64,000 bases of DNA from positions 1 to 64,000 of the forward strand of contig NZ_AQQR01000001.1 in the NCBI RefSeq assembly GCF_002210095.1, in the 5' to 3' direction. Made by a program: the position numbers and the translations under genes. Of this stretch, positions 25,567 through 33,976 are shown piece after piece. The notes under the pieces were generated by a model that saw only the letters and a list, made by a program, of their open reading frames with translations, did no database searches and was not told the DNA's origin. The stretch comes from Marinibacterium profundimaris (GTDB lineage Bacteria > Pseudomonadota > Alphaproteobacteria > Rhodobacterales > Rhodobacteraceae). The first letter of the stretch is position 1. Each line of letters begins with the position of its first letter.

Positions 25567-26489
25567 GTGGTTCGCAGCCTATCAGGATGGTGCACGAGAT
25601 CAACGCCTCGCGCGCTGCGGATTGCCGGGTCCAGATGCCTGAGGGCCTCTTCCCGCAGCACTTGCGCAAGTCTTTCGGCAAAGCGCGACAGGTTCGGCGC
25701 CCGCAGCAGACGCACCTCGATGTTCGGCAAGTTCGGCAGGCCAAGCTCTGCGCCGACACAGGCGATATCCTCCGGTCTGCCGTGATCCGTGCGCACGGCG
25801 ATACCCAGACCACTGCGCAGCCCGGCCCAGACAGCGGGCAGACTGGGCGTGGTGAGCGCTGCGCGCCAGCGCGTCTGGCTGTGATCCAGCGCGGCAAGCA
25901 TGGCCTGCCGAAACAGGCAGGGGTGGTTGAACATGATGAGGGGGAGGGGATCGGCGACGGTCTTGTCCAGCAGATCGACATGCGCCAGCCAGTGCATGGG
26001 GCATTCGCAAAGCGTTTCGCCTTCGGTCGGGCTGCCGGGCAGGAAGAAGGCAATCGCGGCGTCGATGCGCCCGGCACGGACCTCTTCGGCGAGCCTGTGG
26101 TTTTCCCCGGCCTGTACGTCGACATGCACGTTTTCCACGTCCTGTCCGAACCTGCCGAGTGTCGCAGGCATCACGTCATCGAAGAAATCCTGCGGCAGGC
26201 CGAGCCGCACGGAGGCCTTGCCTGCCGCCGCGCCGACCGAGAGCGCGGCTTCGTCGTTCAGCGCGACGATACGCCGGGCATAGGCGATGAAAGCCTCGCC
26301 CGCTTCGGTTGGCACGAGGCCGCGTCCCTTGCGAACGAACAGCGTTGTGCCCGCCTGCTGTTCCAGCTTCTTGAGGTGCATGCTGACGGCGGATTGCGAG
26401 CGGCCGAGTTGCACGGCAGCGCGCGCGAAGCTTCCCAGATCCGAGCCAACGACGACCGTACGGAGCGCGTCCATGTCAAAGCTTGGCAT
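25563..26489 (-). CDS. LysR-family regulator divergent from a LysE exporter
   Basis: A 308-residue LysR regulator. The helix-turn-helix region is residues 5-65 (DLGSFARAAVQLGRSQSAVS, LKKLEQQAGTTLFVRKGRGL), and the ligand domain starts near 92. It reads away from the LysE-type exporter at 26634, the arrangement in which a LysR protein controls an amino-acid exporter (as LysG-LysE). Its TAG stop sits at the 5' end of the second TPP riboswitch, so readthrough transcription would pass into the thiamine operon. Confidence 0.88.
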   Translation of the reverse strand: MPSFDMDALRTVVVGSDLGSFARAAVQLGRSQSAVSMHLKKLEQQAGTTLFVRKGRGLVPTEAGEAFIAYARRIVALNDEAALSVGAAAGKASVRLGLPQDFFDDVMPATLGRFGQDVENVHVDVQAGENHRLAEEVRAGRIDAAIAFFLPGSPTEGETLCECPMHWLAHVDLLDKTVADPLPLIMFNHPCLFRQAMLAALDHSQTRWRAALTTPSLPAVWAGLRSGLGIAVRTDHGRPEDIACVGAELGLPNLPNIEVRLLRAPNLSRFAERLAQVLREEALRHLDPAIRSARGVDLVHHPDRLRTT

Positions 26490-26633
26490 TGGTTCCGATT
26501 CTCGAATTATTGGGTTTCGATCTATTTGATTTTCTTAAGTCATAGCCTTGGATACCGTGCCGTTCAAGAGGATGCTCTCCGGCAGGCCGCGATTTTGCGG
26601 CAGTCGAAGGAGAGCTTAAGGGCCAGAACCAAG

Positions 26634-27248
26634 ATGATCGGAAATACCCTGATACTCATCGCGGCCGCCCTGCCGCTCATGGGCAGCCCGGGGCCGGCCA
26701 CGATCAGCTTGGCGAGTCTGGGCGCTGCATTCGGGTTTCGGAACGCTCTGCCGTATCTCATGGGCATAATACTTGGAACCATCGTGGTGCTGGCGATCAT
26801 CGCGACCGGCGTGACCGGGGTCATGTCTTCCGAGGCCTGGTTGCTGGTGGTCCTCCGCATTGCTGCGGTGGCCTATATTCTTTACCTGGCGTGGAAGATT
26901 GCGACGGCGCCTGTCGGGCGAACGCCAACTGGCGCTGAAGGTCGTTCAGGCGTTGTTATAGGGTCGTTTCTACCGGGCCTCGGCCTTTCCGTCGCCAACC
27001 CCAAAGCCTACGCGGCGATCGGCGCCGTGTACGCCGGATATTCGATCACGCCCGAGCACCTCTTGCTTGACACGCTCCTGAAATTTGCCGCATTGGCCTT
27101 TGTGGCTGCGGCCGTGAATACCGCTTGGCTTGCGTTCGGAAGCACATTCGCCCGCTTTCTGGAAGATCCGAGCGTGGGGCGCGCAATCAATATCGCATTC
27201 GCTATCATGCTCATATTGTCGGTCGGCGTTGCGTTGGCCCTCGGTTGA
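26634..27248 (+). CDS. LysE-family exporter
   Basis: A 204-residue membrane protein with the LysE/RhtB features: ALPLMGSPGPATISLASLGA (about 10-29), FRNALPYLMGIILGTIVVL, a long helix VAYILYLAWKIA and PGLGLSVANPKAYAAIGAVY (about 114-133). Six helices are predicted. The upstream frame is open far to the left but overlaps the LysR gene in antisense and is not coding; the ATG at 26634 gives family length. Likely regulated by the divergent LysR gene; the next LysR gene starts five bases downstream of its stop. Confidence 0.85.
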   Translation: MIGNTLILIAAALPLMGSPGPATISLASLGAAFGFRNALPYLMGIILGTIVVLAIIATGVTGVMSSEAWLLVVLRIAAVAYILYLAWKIATAPVGRTPTGAEGRSGVVIGSFLPGLGLSVANPKAYAAIGAVYAGYSITPEHLLLDTLLKFAALAFVAAAVNTAWLAFGSTFARFLEDPSVGRAINIAFAIMLILSVGVALALG

Positions 27249-27253
27249 ACACG

Positions 27254-28240
27254 ATGACGCAGAGAGTTGGAAATGCGGAGAGCAACGAGAAGGAAGCGTC
27301 TATTGAGAGTCTCCATTTGGCAAGCGACTTATCCCGCCTCTCACTGAACCAGCTCGTTTACTTTATTGCGGCTTGCAATGCTGGGAGTTTCCGAAGATCT
27401 GCGATCGAATTGAACATACAACAGTCCACGGTCAGTCGCGCCGTTCGAGAACTAGAAGATTCTCTTGGTGCATCTCTGTTGCACCGTCTTAGTCACGGAG
27501 TCCGTCCTACTGAGGCTGGTAAGCGATTTCACAAGCGTGCTCGGGCGATCGTACGGGACGTACAACTGGCTTGCCGCGAGGTCTCTGCCATAGGGCGGTC
27601 AGAGTGCGGCACTGTCAGGGTGGGGTTTTTCTCATCTCTGGCGTCAGGATTTCTTGCCGACCTGTTGAAAGTCTATGACTTCGCCCACAAAGGCGTGAGG
27701 ATTGATCTGCTCAATGGGAATCCCCAAGATCATGTGGTTGCCATTCGTCAGATGTCGATGGATGTCGCCTTTGTTTCAGGCGAGCGACTTTGGGATGGTT
27801 GTGAGGCTTGCCCTCTATGGTCAGAACGCGTGTACCTTGTCTTGCCCACATCTCATGAACTCGCAGAGAAGTGCGAAATCTCATGGTCGGATGTCACCGA
27901 TGAGCGCTTTATTGTAAGTGACAGTGCACCCGGCCCGGAAATAACTGACTATCTTGTGCAACGCCTCGCTGGATTTAGCCATCATCCCGAGGTTGATACA
28001 CTTTGCGTCGGTCGTGACGACCTTTTCGCTCTTGTTGCTGTGGGGCGTGGTCTGACAGTTACCAGCGAAGCAATGACGGTTGCAAAGCTCCCTGGTCTTA
28101 CCTACCGCCCAATAACAGGTGAGCGAGTTCCATTCTGTGCTGTGTGGTTACGGGAAAATGACAATCCCGCCTTGCGCAAATTTCTTAGTGTGGCTCGCTC
28201 GATGGCAAGGACTGCCGAAGCGGCGCATGACCCGGTCTAA
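27254..28240 (+). CDS. LysR-family regulator with atypical base composition
   Basis: A 328-residue LysR protein with an extended N-terminus before the helix-turn-helix (residues about 32-92: LNQLVYFIAACNAGSFRRSA, SRAVRELEDSLGASLLHRL). The effector domain runs to the C-terminus. Codon third positions are much richer in A and T than in the neighbours (many ATT, TTT, CTT codons), suggesting a different origin from the LysE gene five bases upstream. The target is unknown. Confidence 0.82.
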   Translation: MTQRVGNAESNEKEASIESLHLASDLSRLSLNQLVYFIAACNAGSFRRSAIELNIQQSTVSRAVRELEDSLGASLLHRLSHGVRPTEAGKRFHKRARAIVRDVQLACREVSAIGRSECGTVRVGFFSSLASGFLADLLKVYDFAHKGVRIDLLNGNPQDHVVAIRQMSMDVAFVSGERLWDGCEACPLWSERVYLVLPTSHELAEKCEISWSDVTDERFIVSDSAPGPEITDYLVQRLAGFSHHPEVDTLCVGRDDLFALVAVGRGLTVTSEAMTVAKLPGLTYRPITGERVPFCAVWLRENDNPALRKFLSVARSMARTAEAAHDPV

Positions 28241-28246
28241 TTGTTT

Positions 28247-28852
28247 TCAGTAGCCCTCCGATCCAGCGATCAAAATCTCGATCCGTCTCTTGGTGCTGGG
28301 CTCTCCCGGCGCGATCAACGATAAAGACTTGGCTGCTGCCGATGCCAATGGTTTGCAGGGCCAGTTCACCTGGCGGAGATAGGGCGTGGCAAAATCGGGC
28401 TGCGCCTGGGGGCCGTCAAAGCGCCCGCCGGCGGCCATGATGCAAATCGCCGAGCGATCTGCGAGCACCCCGATTTTGCCCTTCGCGGTGACGCGGAACG
28501 TTCGGTTCGGCCGGAGAACCAGATCCAGCCAGGCCTTCAGGCTGGACGGCAACGCGAAGTTGTACATCGGAACGTCGATAACAAGCAGGTCAGAGACCTC
28601 CAGCTCGGCGATCAGGCTCTCGGACAGGGCGAGGGCTGCGCGATCGTCCGCATCCCGGTCCAAGGGAGGGCGCAGGCTGGCCTCGACAAAAGCTTCGTCG
28701 GGGTGCGGCAGGAACGGTTGTGTCAGGTCGCGGCGGCAAAGCTTCAACGCGGGATGCGCCCCGCAGATCCGTTCGCTGGCGCGTTGTCCCAATCGCCGAC
28801 TGCGGGAGTTCGCCGTCCGCGAGCTGGCGCTGGTGTGGAGAAGCGTGCTCAT
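28247..28852 (-). pseudogene. FMN-dependent NADH-azoreductase (AzoR-like), C-terminus frameshifted
   Basis: Flavodoxin-fold azoreductase/quinone reductase. The first 155 residues follow the family: MSTLLHTSASSRTANSRSRR, LLVIDVPMYNFALPSSLKAW, LDLVLRPNRTFRVTAKGKIG and IMAAGGRFDG. After DFATPYLRQV (about position 28372) the annotated frame becomes unrelated (NWPCKPLASAAAKS...). A neighbouring frame continues with a family-like end, ALQTIGIGSSQVFIVDRAG and FDRWIGGLLK. A one-base loss or gain near 28365-28375 explains this. The protein might still fold partly; sequencing error is possible. Third gene of the MarR-controlled leftward operon, with ATGA overlap to the GNAT gene. Confidence 0.7.
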
Positions 28853-29286
28853 TCCACGCCGGTCAAGGGGATATTGAACCGCAAAGCGCTGGCAAGCATC
28901 CCTTGGTGGAAATAGAAACGATGGCCCAAGGCGTTCGACAACGGGGTGTCGAGGCTCAGCCGGACACAGCCCGCCGCCCGGCCGATCTCCTGTACATGTT
29001 CCAGCAGGCGCTGACCAAGACCGCGGCTGCGACGGCCCTGGTCCGTCACCAGATCGTCGAGGTAGATATGCCGCCCGTGTACCGGGTTCTCCTGAAGCCG
29101 GTATCCGGCCAGCGCCTCGGGCTTGCCGCCTTCGTGGATCACAAGCAGCCGGTAGCCGTCGGCGCTCTGGCTTTGCCAACGGGCCACGAATTCGGCGGCG
29201 CTTCCAAGATGCGGACGGAGCTGCCGCATGAGTACGAAACAGGTGGCGACGGTGGCGGCATCCTCGACCGGAACGATCTTGCTCAT
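28849..29286 (-). CDS. GNAT-family N-acetyltransferase
   Basis: A 145-residue acetyltransferase. Motif A is LVTDQGRRSRGLGQRLLEHV (about 79-98), the acetyl-CoA pyrophosphate loop, preceded by the strand RHIYLDDLV. The end contains NALGHRFYFHQGM, the usual C-terminal Tyr/Phe-rich segment. The substrate is unknown. Its ATG overlaps the stop of the AhpD-like gene (TGATG), and it overlaps the azoreductase gene by ATGA, so all three are one operon opposite the MarR gene. Confidence 0.88.
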   Translation of the reverse strand: MSKIVPVEDAATVATCFVLMRQLRPHLGSAAEFVARWQSQSADGYRLLVIHEGGKPEALAGYRLQENPVHGRHIYLDDLVTDQGRRSRGLGQRLLEHVQEIGRAAGCVRLSLDTPLSNALGHRFYFHQGMLASALRFNIPLTGVE

Positions 29287-29753
29287 CAGGCCTCCGCCGG
29301 GGTCCGGGTGGGAAAATGCAGCGCCCCGGCAATGCGGTTCCAGGCGTTGATATTGGCAATCGCGACGGTCAGGTTGACCTGTTCGGACGCGTCGAAGACC
29401 GTATCGAGCGCGGTGCGGGTCTCGGCGGGCAAGGCGGCTGTCGGCGTCAGGGTGACATGTTCGGCCCAGGCGAGCGCGGCGCGGTCCCGGGCGCTGTAAG
29501 CGGCGCTGTCGTGCCAGGCCGGCAGCAGGTCGAGCTTTGCTTCATCGACGCCCGCGCGCCGCGCCATGCTCAGGTGCAGTTCAATACAGAAGGCGCAGGC
29601 GTTGATCTGGGAAACGCGCAGTTTCACCAGTTCGGTCAGGGCCTTCTCGAGCCCGGAGGCATCGACCGCCTTGCTCATGGCAAGGAGCGCAGCCAGCGCT
29701 GCGGGGTGGTCCCGCTCGAAATCCGAATAGGTCATGTTCCGGTCAGTTTTCAT
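29286..29753 (-). CDS. Carboxymuconolactone decarboxylase / AhpD-like alkylhydroperoxidase
   Basis: A 155-residue helical protein of the CMD family. The redox motif NACAFCIELHLSMARRAG carries CxxC with the downstream His (CAFCIELH), as in AhpD-like peroxidases that use a thiol relay. Preceding LEKALTELVKLRVSQI and the later ERVNLTVAIANINAWNR-like block (EQVNLTVAIANINAWNR) match the family. The ATG at 29753 follows GAGGA. It is the first gene of the operon facing marR, whose operators cover this promoter. Peroxide or electrophile detoxification is the likely function. Confidence 0.88.
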   Translation of the reverse strand: MKTDRNMTYSDFERDHPAALAALLAMSKAVDASGLEKALTELVKLRVSQINACAFCIELHLSMARRAGVDEAKLDLLPAWHDSAAYSARDRAALAWAEHVTLTPTAALPAETRTALDTVFDASEQVNLTVAIANINAWNRIAGALHFPTRTPAEA

Positions 29754-29780
29754 CTTGGACAAGATCCTCGTTAATCCTAT

Positions 29781-29818
29781 TATCAGAGCCCTGACAATAA
29801 TATCAGAGTTCTGACAAT
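29781..29818. promoter_or_regulatory. Tandem MarR-type operators between marR-like gene and AhpD-like operon
   Basis: Two near-identical 18-base sites, TATCAGAGccCTGACAAT at 29781-29798 and TATCAGAGttCTGACAAT at 29801-29818, start exactly 20 bases apart. Each is an imperfect palindrome (ATCAG/CTGAc). The second runs into the ATG of the MarR gene. Placement and symmetry fit binding of two MarR dimers on the same DNA face, repressing both directions. Confidence 0.7.
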
Positions 29819-30302
29819 GAGCAAGGCGGCGAAGGTTCTTCCTGACGAAGGTACGGGCAAGCGCGGACCGGATGGCTACTTGGGCTATCTTCTGCGCCAG
29901 GCGGCGAACGGTTATCGGCACCGAGTGGAAACCTCTCTGCGCGAGACCGGGCTGACGCAGCCGCAGTTCGCCGCACTGACCATGTTGGACGCCTATCCCG
30001 AGCATTCCAGCGCCGATCTGGCGCGGATCGCGCTGCTGACCCCGCAGACGATGAGCACAATCATGCAGAACCTCGAAAATGCGGCGCTCATCCGGCGCCA
30101 CCCGCATCAGGAGCATGGGCGCAAGCGGCGGATCGAGCTGACAGATGCAGGGCGACAGGTGCTTGTCCGGGCAAAAAGGCTGGTATACGCGCTCGAAACC
30201 GACCTGGCGGAGGGGTTCTCCGAGGAGGAGCAACGCACGGTCCGCCGTTGGCTGGTCGCGGCGGGAGGGCGAAGCCTTGAGGGAGGTGCCGCCAAACCAT
30301 GA
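29817..30302 (+). CDS. MarR-family transcriptional regulator
   Basis: A 161-residue MarR protein. The winged helix domain spans about 35-105: LTQPQFAALTMLDAYPEHSS, ADLARIALLTPQTMSTIMQN as the recognition helix region and LIRRHPHQEHGRKRRIELT as the wing. No Cys is seen in the N-terminal sensor region, so sensing would be by ligand rather than a Cys switch. It is divergent from the AhpD-GNAT-azoreductase operon and its own start codon overlaps the second operator. Confidence 0.88.
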   Translation: MSKAAKVLPDEGTGKRGPDGYLGYLLRQAANGYRHRVETSLRETGLTQPQFAALTMLDAYPEHSSADLARIALLTPQTMSTIMQNLENAALIRRHPHQEHGRKRRIELTDAGRQVLVRAKRLVYALETDLAEGFSEEEQRTVRRWLVAAGGRSLEGGAAKP

Positions 30303-30448
30303 CCTTTGCATGCCGGAATGGCGTCGTAGAGTTTGGAATGTGAAGGTGCCTTGTGGGAAGAGGCCGCGACTGTGCGGCGAATGTGCACCTTGTCCGGGGA
30401 TGGATCGAGCCAGACTGAACACCAGACCTGCGAAGTTCAGATAAGGGT

Positions 30449-31315
30449 TTAGCGGAATTGAGGTTCTAGCATGGTTTCCGGCCCCAGTTTCGGGGTCCAA
30501 CCCCATCGTGACCGGGCAGTGCTGCTATCGTATACCCTGTCGATTGTTTCCGGGAGTGACCAGCCAAGCATGTCGAAACGTCGCGCCAGATCGGGGCAGC
30601 GGTTGCGGATGACTCTCGCGGCATGGTGGCCGAGCCCGCCACAGTCAGATCGCTGGAAAGGCGTTGAATAGCTTACGATGAGCGGCTCCGGATCCCGTTT
30701 CGTAAAGCGGGCGGCACGCAGATGCGCCATGGCGGCGTCACGGGGATCAATGCCGCGCGACAAACGATGTATCGCCATGATATCGCGCGGTTCCTCGAAA
30801 CAGCGCCCGACACGCAATATCGATGCCGAGAGCGACGCACCACATGCTGATCGGATGAGGTGCTCTGCCGCTATCTTTGTCTCGTGATAGATGCTGCGCG
30901 GTCGCGGCTGGGTCGCATCATCGATCCAGCGTGCAGGTTCACCCGCGCGCGCGCCGCCACCAAGCAGGGCCGTGGTGCTGGTGAACACAAGCGAGCGGAC
31001 CCCAACCTGCCGCATGGCTTGCAGAACGGTTGCGGTCCCGTCGACGTTAATGTCACGGAACTCAGCGTCCGGCCTGACGCCGACATGGGGCGCATGCAGC
31101 CCGGCGCAATGGATTACGCAATCCGCGCCGTCGAACAGCGAGGCAAGCCGATGCAGATCGCGGATGTCCGCAGTCACCACGTTCGGCGCCGGAACGCGAT
31201 CACAGGAGACGACATGCGCACCAGCCCGTCGGGCGGCCGTGGCGATTGTTTTGCCCAGACGCCCGCTGGCACCGGTCACAACGATCCGTTCGGGTTGCCG
31301 GGTCATTCCAGACAT
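30449..31315 (-). CDS. NAD-dependent epimerase/dehydratase family protein (extended SDR)
   Basis: A 288-residue extended short-chain dehydrogenase. The nucleotide motif is IVVTGASGRLGKTIATAA (about 11-28), CVIHCAGLHAPH follows, and the catalytic YHETK (YxxxK) is at about 142-146. The region before the C-terminus (GWSLPETIDRVYDSSTARSR) looks like a sugar-epimerase tail. It could be an NDP-sugar epimerase or uronate dehydrogenase-like enzyme; the substrate is unknown. Its first 13 bases overlap the end of the upstream LysR gene. Confidence 0.8.
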   Translation of the reverse strand: MSGMTRQPERIVVTGASGRLGKTIATAARRAGAHVVSCDRVPAPNVVTADIRDLHRLASLFDGADCVIHCAGLHAPHVGVRPDAEFRDINVDGTATVLQAMRQVGVRSLVFTSTTALLGGGARAGEPARWIDDATQPRPRSIYHETKIAAEHLIRSACGASLSASILRVGRCFEEPRDIMAIHRLSRGIDPRDAAMAHLRAARFTKRDPEPLIVSYSTPFQRSDCGGLGHHAARVIRNRCPDLARRFDMLGWSLPETIDRVYDSSTARSRWGWTPKLGPETMLEPQFR

Positions 31316-32202
31316 GCGTTCAACTCTTCGCGCAGCCAGTCGAGGAACCGCTGCACGGGCTTAGATCTGGTGTGCTGCGCGTTTTCGACGAACCAGTAGG
31401 CAGAGCTGGTACGAAATCGTCCCGGCAGGGCGTGCAGCCGCCCCATGCGAAGCGCGTCGTGCGACAGGGTTTCCCAGGATAGAAAGACGCCCTGGCCGGC
31501 AATGGCGGCATCCAGGCAGAGCGATGCATCCGAATAGCATGGTCCGTCCGGTAGTTGCGCGGCGTCCATGTCGTTTGGTCGCAGCCAGTGGTTCCAGTCA
31601 AAGCCCGAGCCTGCGTCACGGATTATCGGAATGTTCAGCAGGTTCGCAGGGGTACGAATTCGGTTCGCAAACTCGGGGGCGAAAACAGGAAAGACGCGAA
31701 TGTCGGCCAGGTGTACCGCCCTCGTTCCGGCCCAATCGCCCCTGCCGACGCGAATGCAGGCGTCGATCCGGTTGTCGTCGAGATCCGCGAAATCCGTCGT
31801 GGCCTCAATCGAGATTTTCAGCTTGCTTTGAGCCTCGGTGAAACGATGCAGGCGCCACACGAGCCATTTAGCGGCAAAAACGGGTGGCGCTGAGACAGCA
31901 ACACTGTTGGGGTGTGGCGGCTCTACGAGCGCAACGGCGCGGGCAATGTCCCGGAAGCCCGTATGAAGATGCTCCGCCAGCCTTCGCGCCGTTTCCGTCG
32001 GTACGAGCCCTTGGGGAGTCCGCCGGAAAAGCTTGATCCCCAGATACGTCTCGACCTTGATCAGCTGTTGGCTGACGGCACCCGGCGTGACGCAAAGCTC
32101 GTCTGCCGCGGCGTTCAGGCTACCCAACCTCAAAACAGCTTCGACAGCGCGCAGGCCAACAAGAGGCAGGCGGCCACCGTGAGGGCTATAGTTTTTCTTC
32201 AC
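31303..32202 (-). CDS. LysR-family regulator (GcvA-type)
   Basis: A 299-residue LysR regulator of the GcvA/AmpR subgroup: LVGLRAVEAVLRLGSLNAAA, DELCVTPGAVSQQLIKVETY and LGIKLFRRTPQGL in the DNA-binding domain, then VAVSAPPVFAAKWLVWRL and RIDACIRVGRGDW typical for the subgroup. It overlaps the SDR gene by 13 bases and probably forms a transcription unit with it. Confidence 0.88.
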   Translation of the reverse strand: MKKNYSPHGGRLPLVGLRAVEAVLRLGSLNAAADELCVTPGAVSQQLIKVETYLGIKLFRRTPQGLVPTETARRLAEHLHTGFRDIARAVALVEPPHPNSVAVSAPPVFAAKWLVWRLHRFTEAQSKLKISIEATTDFADLDDNRIDACIRVGRGDWAGTRAVHLADIRVFPVFAPEFANRIRTPANLLNIPIIRDAGSGFDWNHWLRPNDMDAAQLPDGPCYSDASLCLDAAIAGQGVFLSWETLSHDALRMGRLHALPGRFRTSSAYWFVENAQHTRSKPVQRFLDWLREELNACLE

Positions 32203-32257
32203 GAGCTTCGTTCAAACCTCGATTGCTGCGAGGCCTCGGTCACTGGATGCTATCGGC

Positions 32258-32458
32258 ATGTTCAAACCGTTCGCCAGAATGTTGCGCCGCTGGCGCCGCG
32301 CTCGTGCCTTGCGCCATATCCGTAATGCGCGTCTTGAGGGGGAGGCCCTTCGCCGCCAATGGGACGAAGATCCTTTGTCGCATCCGGTCATCAGGAAGAT
32401 GAGCCGTCGCGAACTCGCGGACTTGCCAATGACGCGAAACCGAGTTCCGCCCAGTTAG
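32258..32458 (+). CDS. Small Arg-rich protein, hypothetical
   Basis: A 66-residue, very basic protein beginning MFKPFARMLRRWRRARALRH with a C-terminal segment VIRKMSRRELADLPMTRNR. The pattern of an Arg-rich amphipathic helix followed by a short RELxDLPM-like end recalls DUF1127-type small proteins of alphaproteobacteria, though it is not a clear match. It starts 55 bases from the divergent LysR gene. G/C third positions support coding; no strong ribosome binding site is seen. Confidence 0.4.
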   Translation: MFKPFARMLRRWRRARALRHIRNARLEGEALRRQWDEDPLSHPVIRKMSRRELADLPMTRNRVPPS

Positions 32459-32892
32459 ATGCGATCTGGTCACCAAGGTGGGCACAGAGTTGTTGCGGCG
32501 GGGCATTGCGCTACTCGCCAAGGTGAAATCGGTGAGCATAGAGATGTCCTCTGCCTCAAGGTTTTCTACACACGCTAAGGCTCGGGGCGGCGGTCGAAAA
32601 ACGAATAATTCGAAAGTGCGGATTTCAGAAAACGGTATCCGTCAGGTCTTTTGGGATCGACCCGAGTGAACGTGGTCTGCGCAATAGAGCTCCGAGGCGA
32701 ACATGTTGGCCCAGTGTTCCTGCATCGCGGTTCATTTCCTGATGGGGGCGACGCTCCGGTCCCGGCGATGGAGGCGAGGGTCGAGCCCGGCGTGGGCGCA
32801 CGCGCGCTTATCTCCTTTCACGAGGACATAATCTTTCATGTTTCCTGGGGCGGAGTATTCGTCCCGGTCGGCGAACTGCTGAACGAGGCCGC
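32459..32892. other. Intergenic region without recognised gene
   Basis: AT-rich to about 32650, then GC-rich. An open frame at 32651-32980 on the plus strand overlaps the end of the next LysR gene and its translation resembles no known family. A short leftward frame (about 32730-32840) is likewise unconvincing. Possibly the decayed former partner of one of the flanking LysR genes. Confidence 0.3.
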
Positions 32893-33798
32893 TTACGGCG
32901 CGCCTGCAAACAGGGTTTCGGCCATGAAGTCGACGAAGACCCGCAGTTTCGGCGAGATATGCCGGCTCGACGGCCAGTAAACGCGAAACTCCGCATTTCC
33001 TTTCGCCGCATCCTCCAGCACCGCAACAAGCCGCCCGTTTGCGCAATGGGCGCGCACCGCGAAATCGGGCAGACAGGCGATGCCCCGGCCATGCTCGGCC
33101 ATGTCGAGCAGCGGCTCGATGGCGCTGGAGATGGCCGTGCGGGGCAGGGCGCCCTCCGCCAGCCCCTCGATGTGCCAGGGCTCCAGCCTGCCGGTGCTGG
33201 GGTAGCGGTGATGCAGGCAGCGGTGCTGCGCAAGCTCTGCCGTGCTCTGGGGCGTCCCATGCCGTTCAAAATAGGCGGGCGCCCCGACGATGCGAAAGCC
33301 GGAACTGCCGAGGCGCCGTGTCATCAGGCGTGAGTCCGTGGGTTCGCCCGAACGGATCACCGCGTCAAAACCTTCTTCGATCACATCGACCAGCCGGTCG
33401 CCGAAATCGAGATCCAGCTCGATCTCGGGCCAGGCCTCCATAAAGGCGGTCAGCGTCGGCATCATCAGCATCCCGACAAGCGGCAGGCTGACGCGCAACT
33501 GGCCGGCAGGGCGCGCGCGGGTTTGTGCCAGCTCCAGCTCCGCCGCCTCCAACTCGCTCAGAACGCGGCGGCACCGTTCGAGGAACATCTGCCCTTCCGC
33601 TGTCAGCGTGATCGCGCGTGTCGACCGATGAAACAGCCGCACACCCATGCGGTCCTCGAGCCGGGCAATGGCCTTGCCCACCGCCGAGGACGACACGCCG
33701 AGCTGCCGCCCGGTGACGGTGAAGCTGCGCGTTTCCGCCGCTTGAACGAAGACATTCAGGGCGCCGAGGCTGTCCGTGATGATCGACATGCCGGACAT
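32893..33798 (-). CDS. LysR-family regulator divergent from an MFS exporter
   Basis: A 301-residue LysR protein of the CrgA/DhcR-like group: LNVFVQAAETRSFTVTGRQL, GVSSSAVGKAIARLEDRMGV and RLFHRSTRAITLTAEG in the DNA-binding domain, then GQLRVSLPLVGMLMMPTLTA at the start of the ligand domain and DAVIRSGEPTDSRL, typical of this group. It faces an MFS exporter across 178 bases, so regulation of that gene is likely. An in-frame ATG three codons downstream is an alternative start. Confidence 0.88.
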   Translation of the reverse strand: MSGMSIITDSLGALNVFVQAAETRSFTVTGRQLGVSSSAVGKAIARLEDRMGVRLFHRSTRAITLTAEGQMFLERCRRVLSELEAAELELAQTRARPAGQLRVSLPLVGMLMMPTLTAFMEAWPEIELDLDFGDRLVDVIEEGFDAVIRSGEPTDSRLMTRRLGSSGFRIVGAPAYFERHGTPQSTAELAQHRCLHHRYPSTGRLEPWHIEGLAEGALPRTAISSAIEPLLDMAEHGRGIACLPDFAVRAHCANGRLVAVLEDAAKGNAEFRVYWPSSRHISPKLRVFVDFMAETLFAGAP

Positions 33799-33976
33799 TT
33801 TAGTCCGAAGTTATCGGAATTGAAGCCTGTTTTTCCGGAATGGCAAAGCCCGCACAATCCCTCAGACATTTCAATCGATTGAGGGCACAAGATGATCCAC
33901 ACGACACCATCGGTTCTGGCGGCAGGCTGCCCCCGGCCTGAAGGCCGCCCCGCCACACAGGCGCGGGAGACCGGCC

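Noticed and set aside
25587-26633. Long open extension upstream of the LysE exporter at 26634
   Set aside because: It is entirely antisense to the LysR gene 25563-26489; protein-like membrane sequence starts only at the ATG at 26634.
32651-32980. 109-codon plus-strand frame between two LysR regions
   Set aside because: It overlaps the 3' end of the LysR gene at 32893, has no recognisable domain, and no ribosome binding site.
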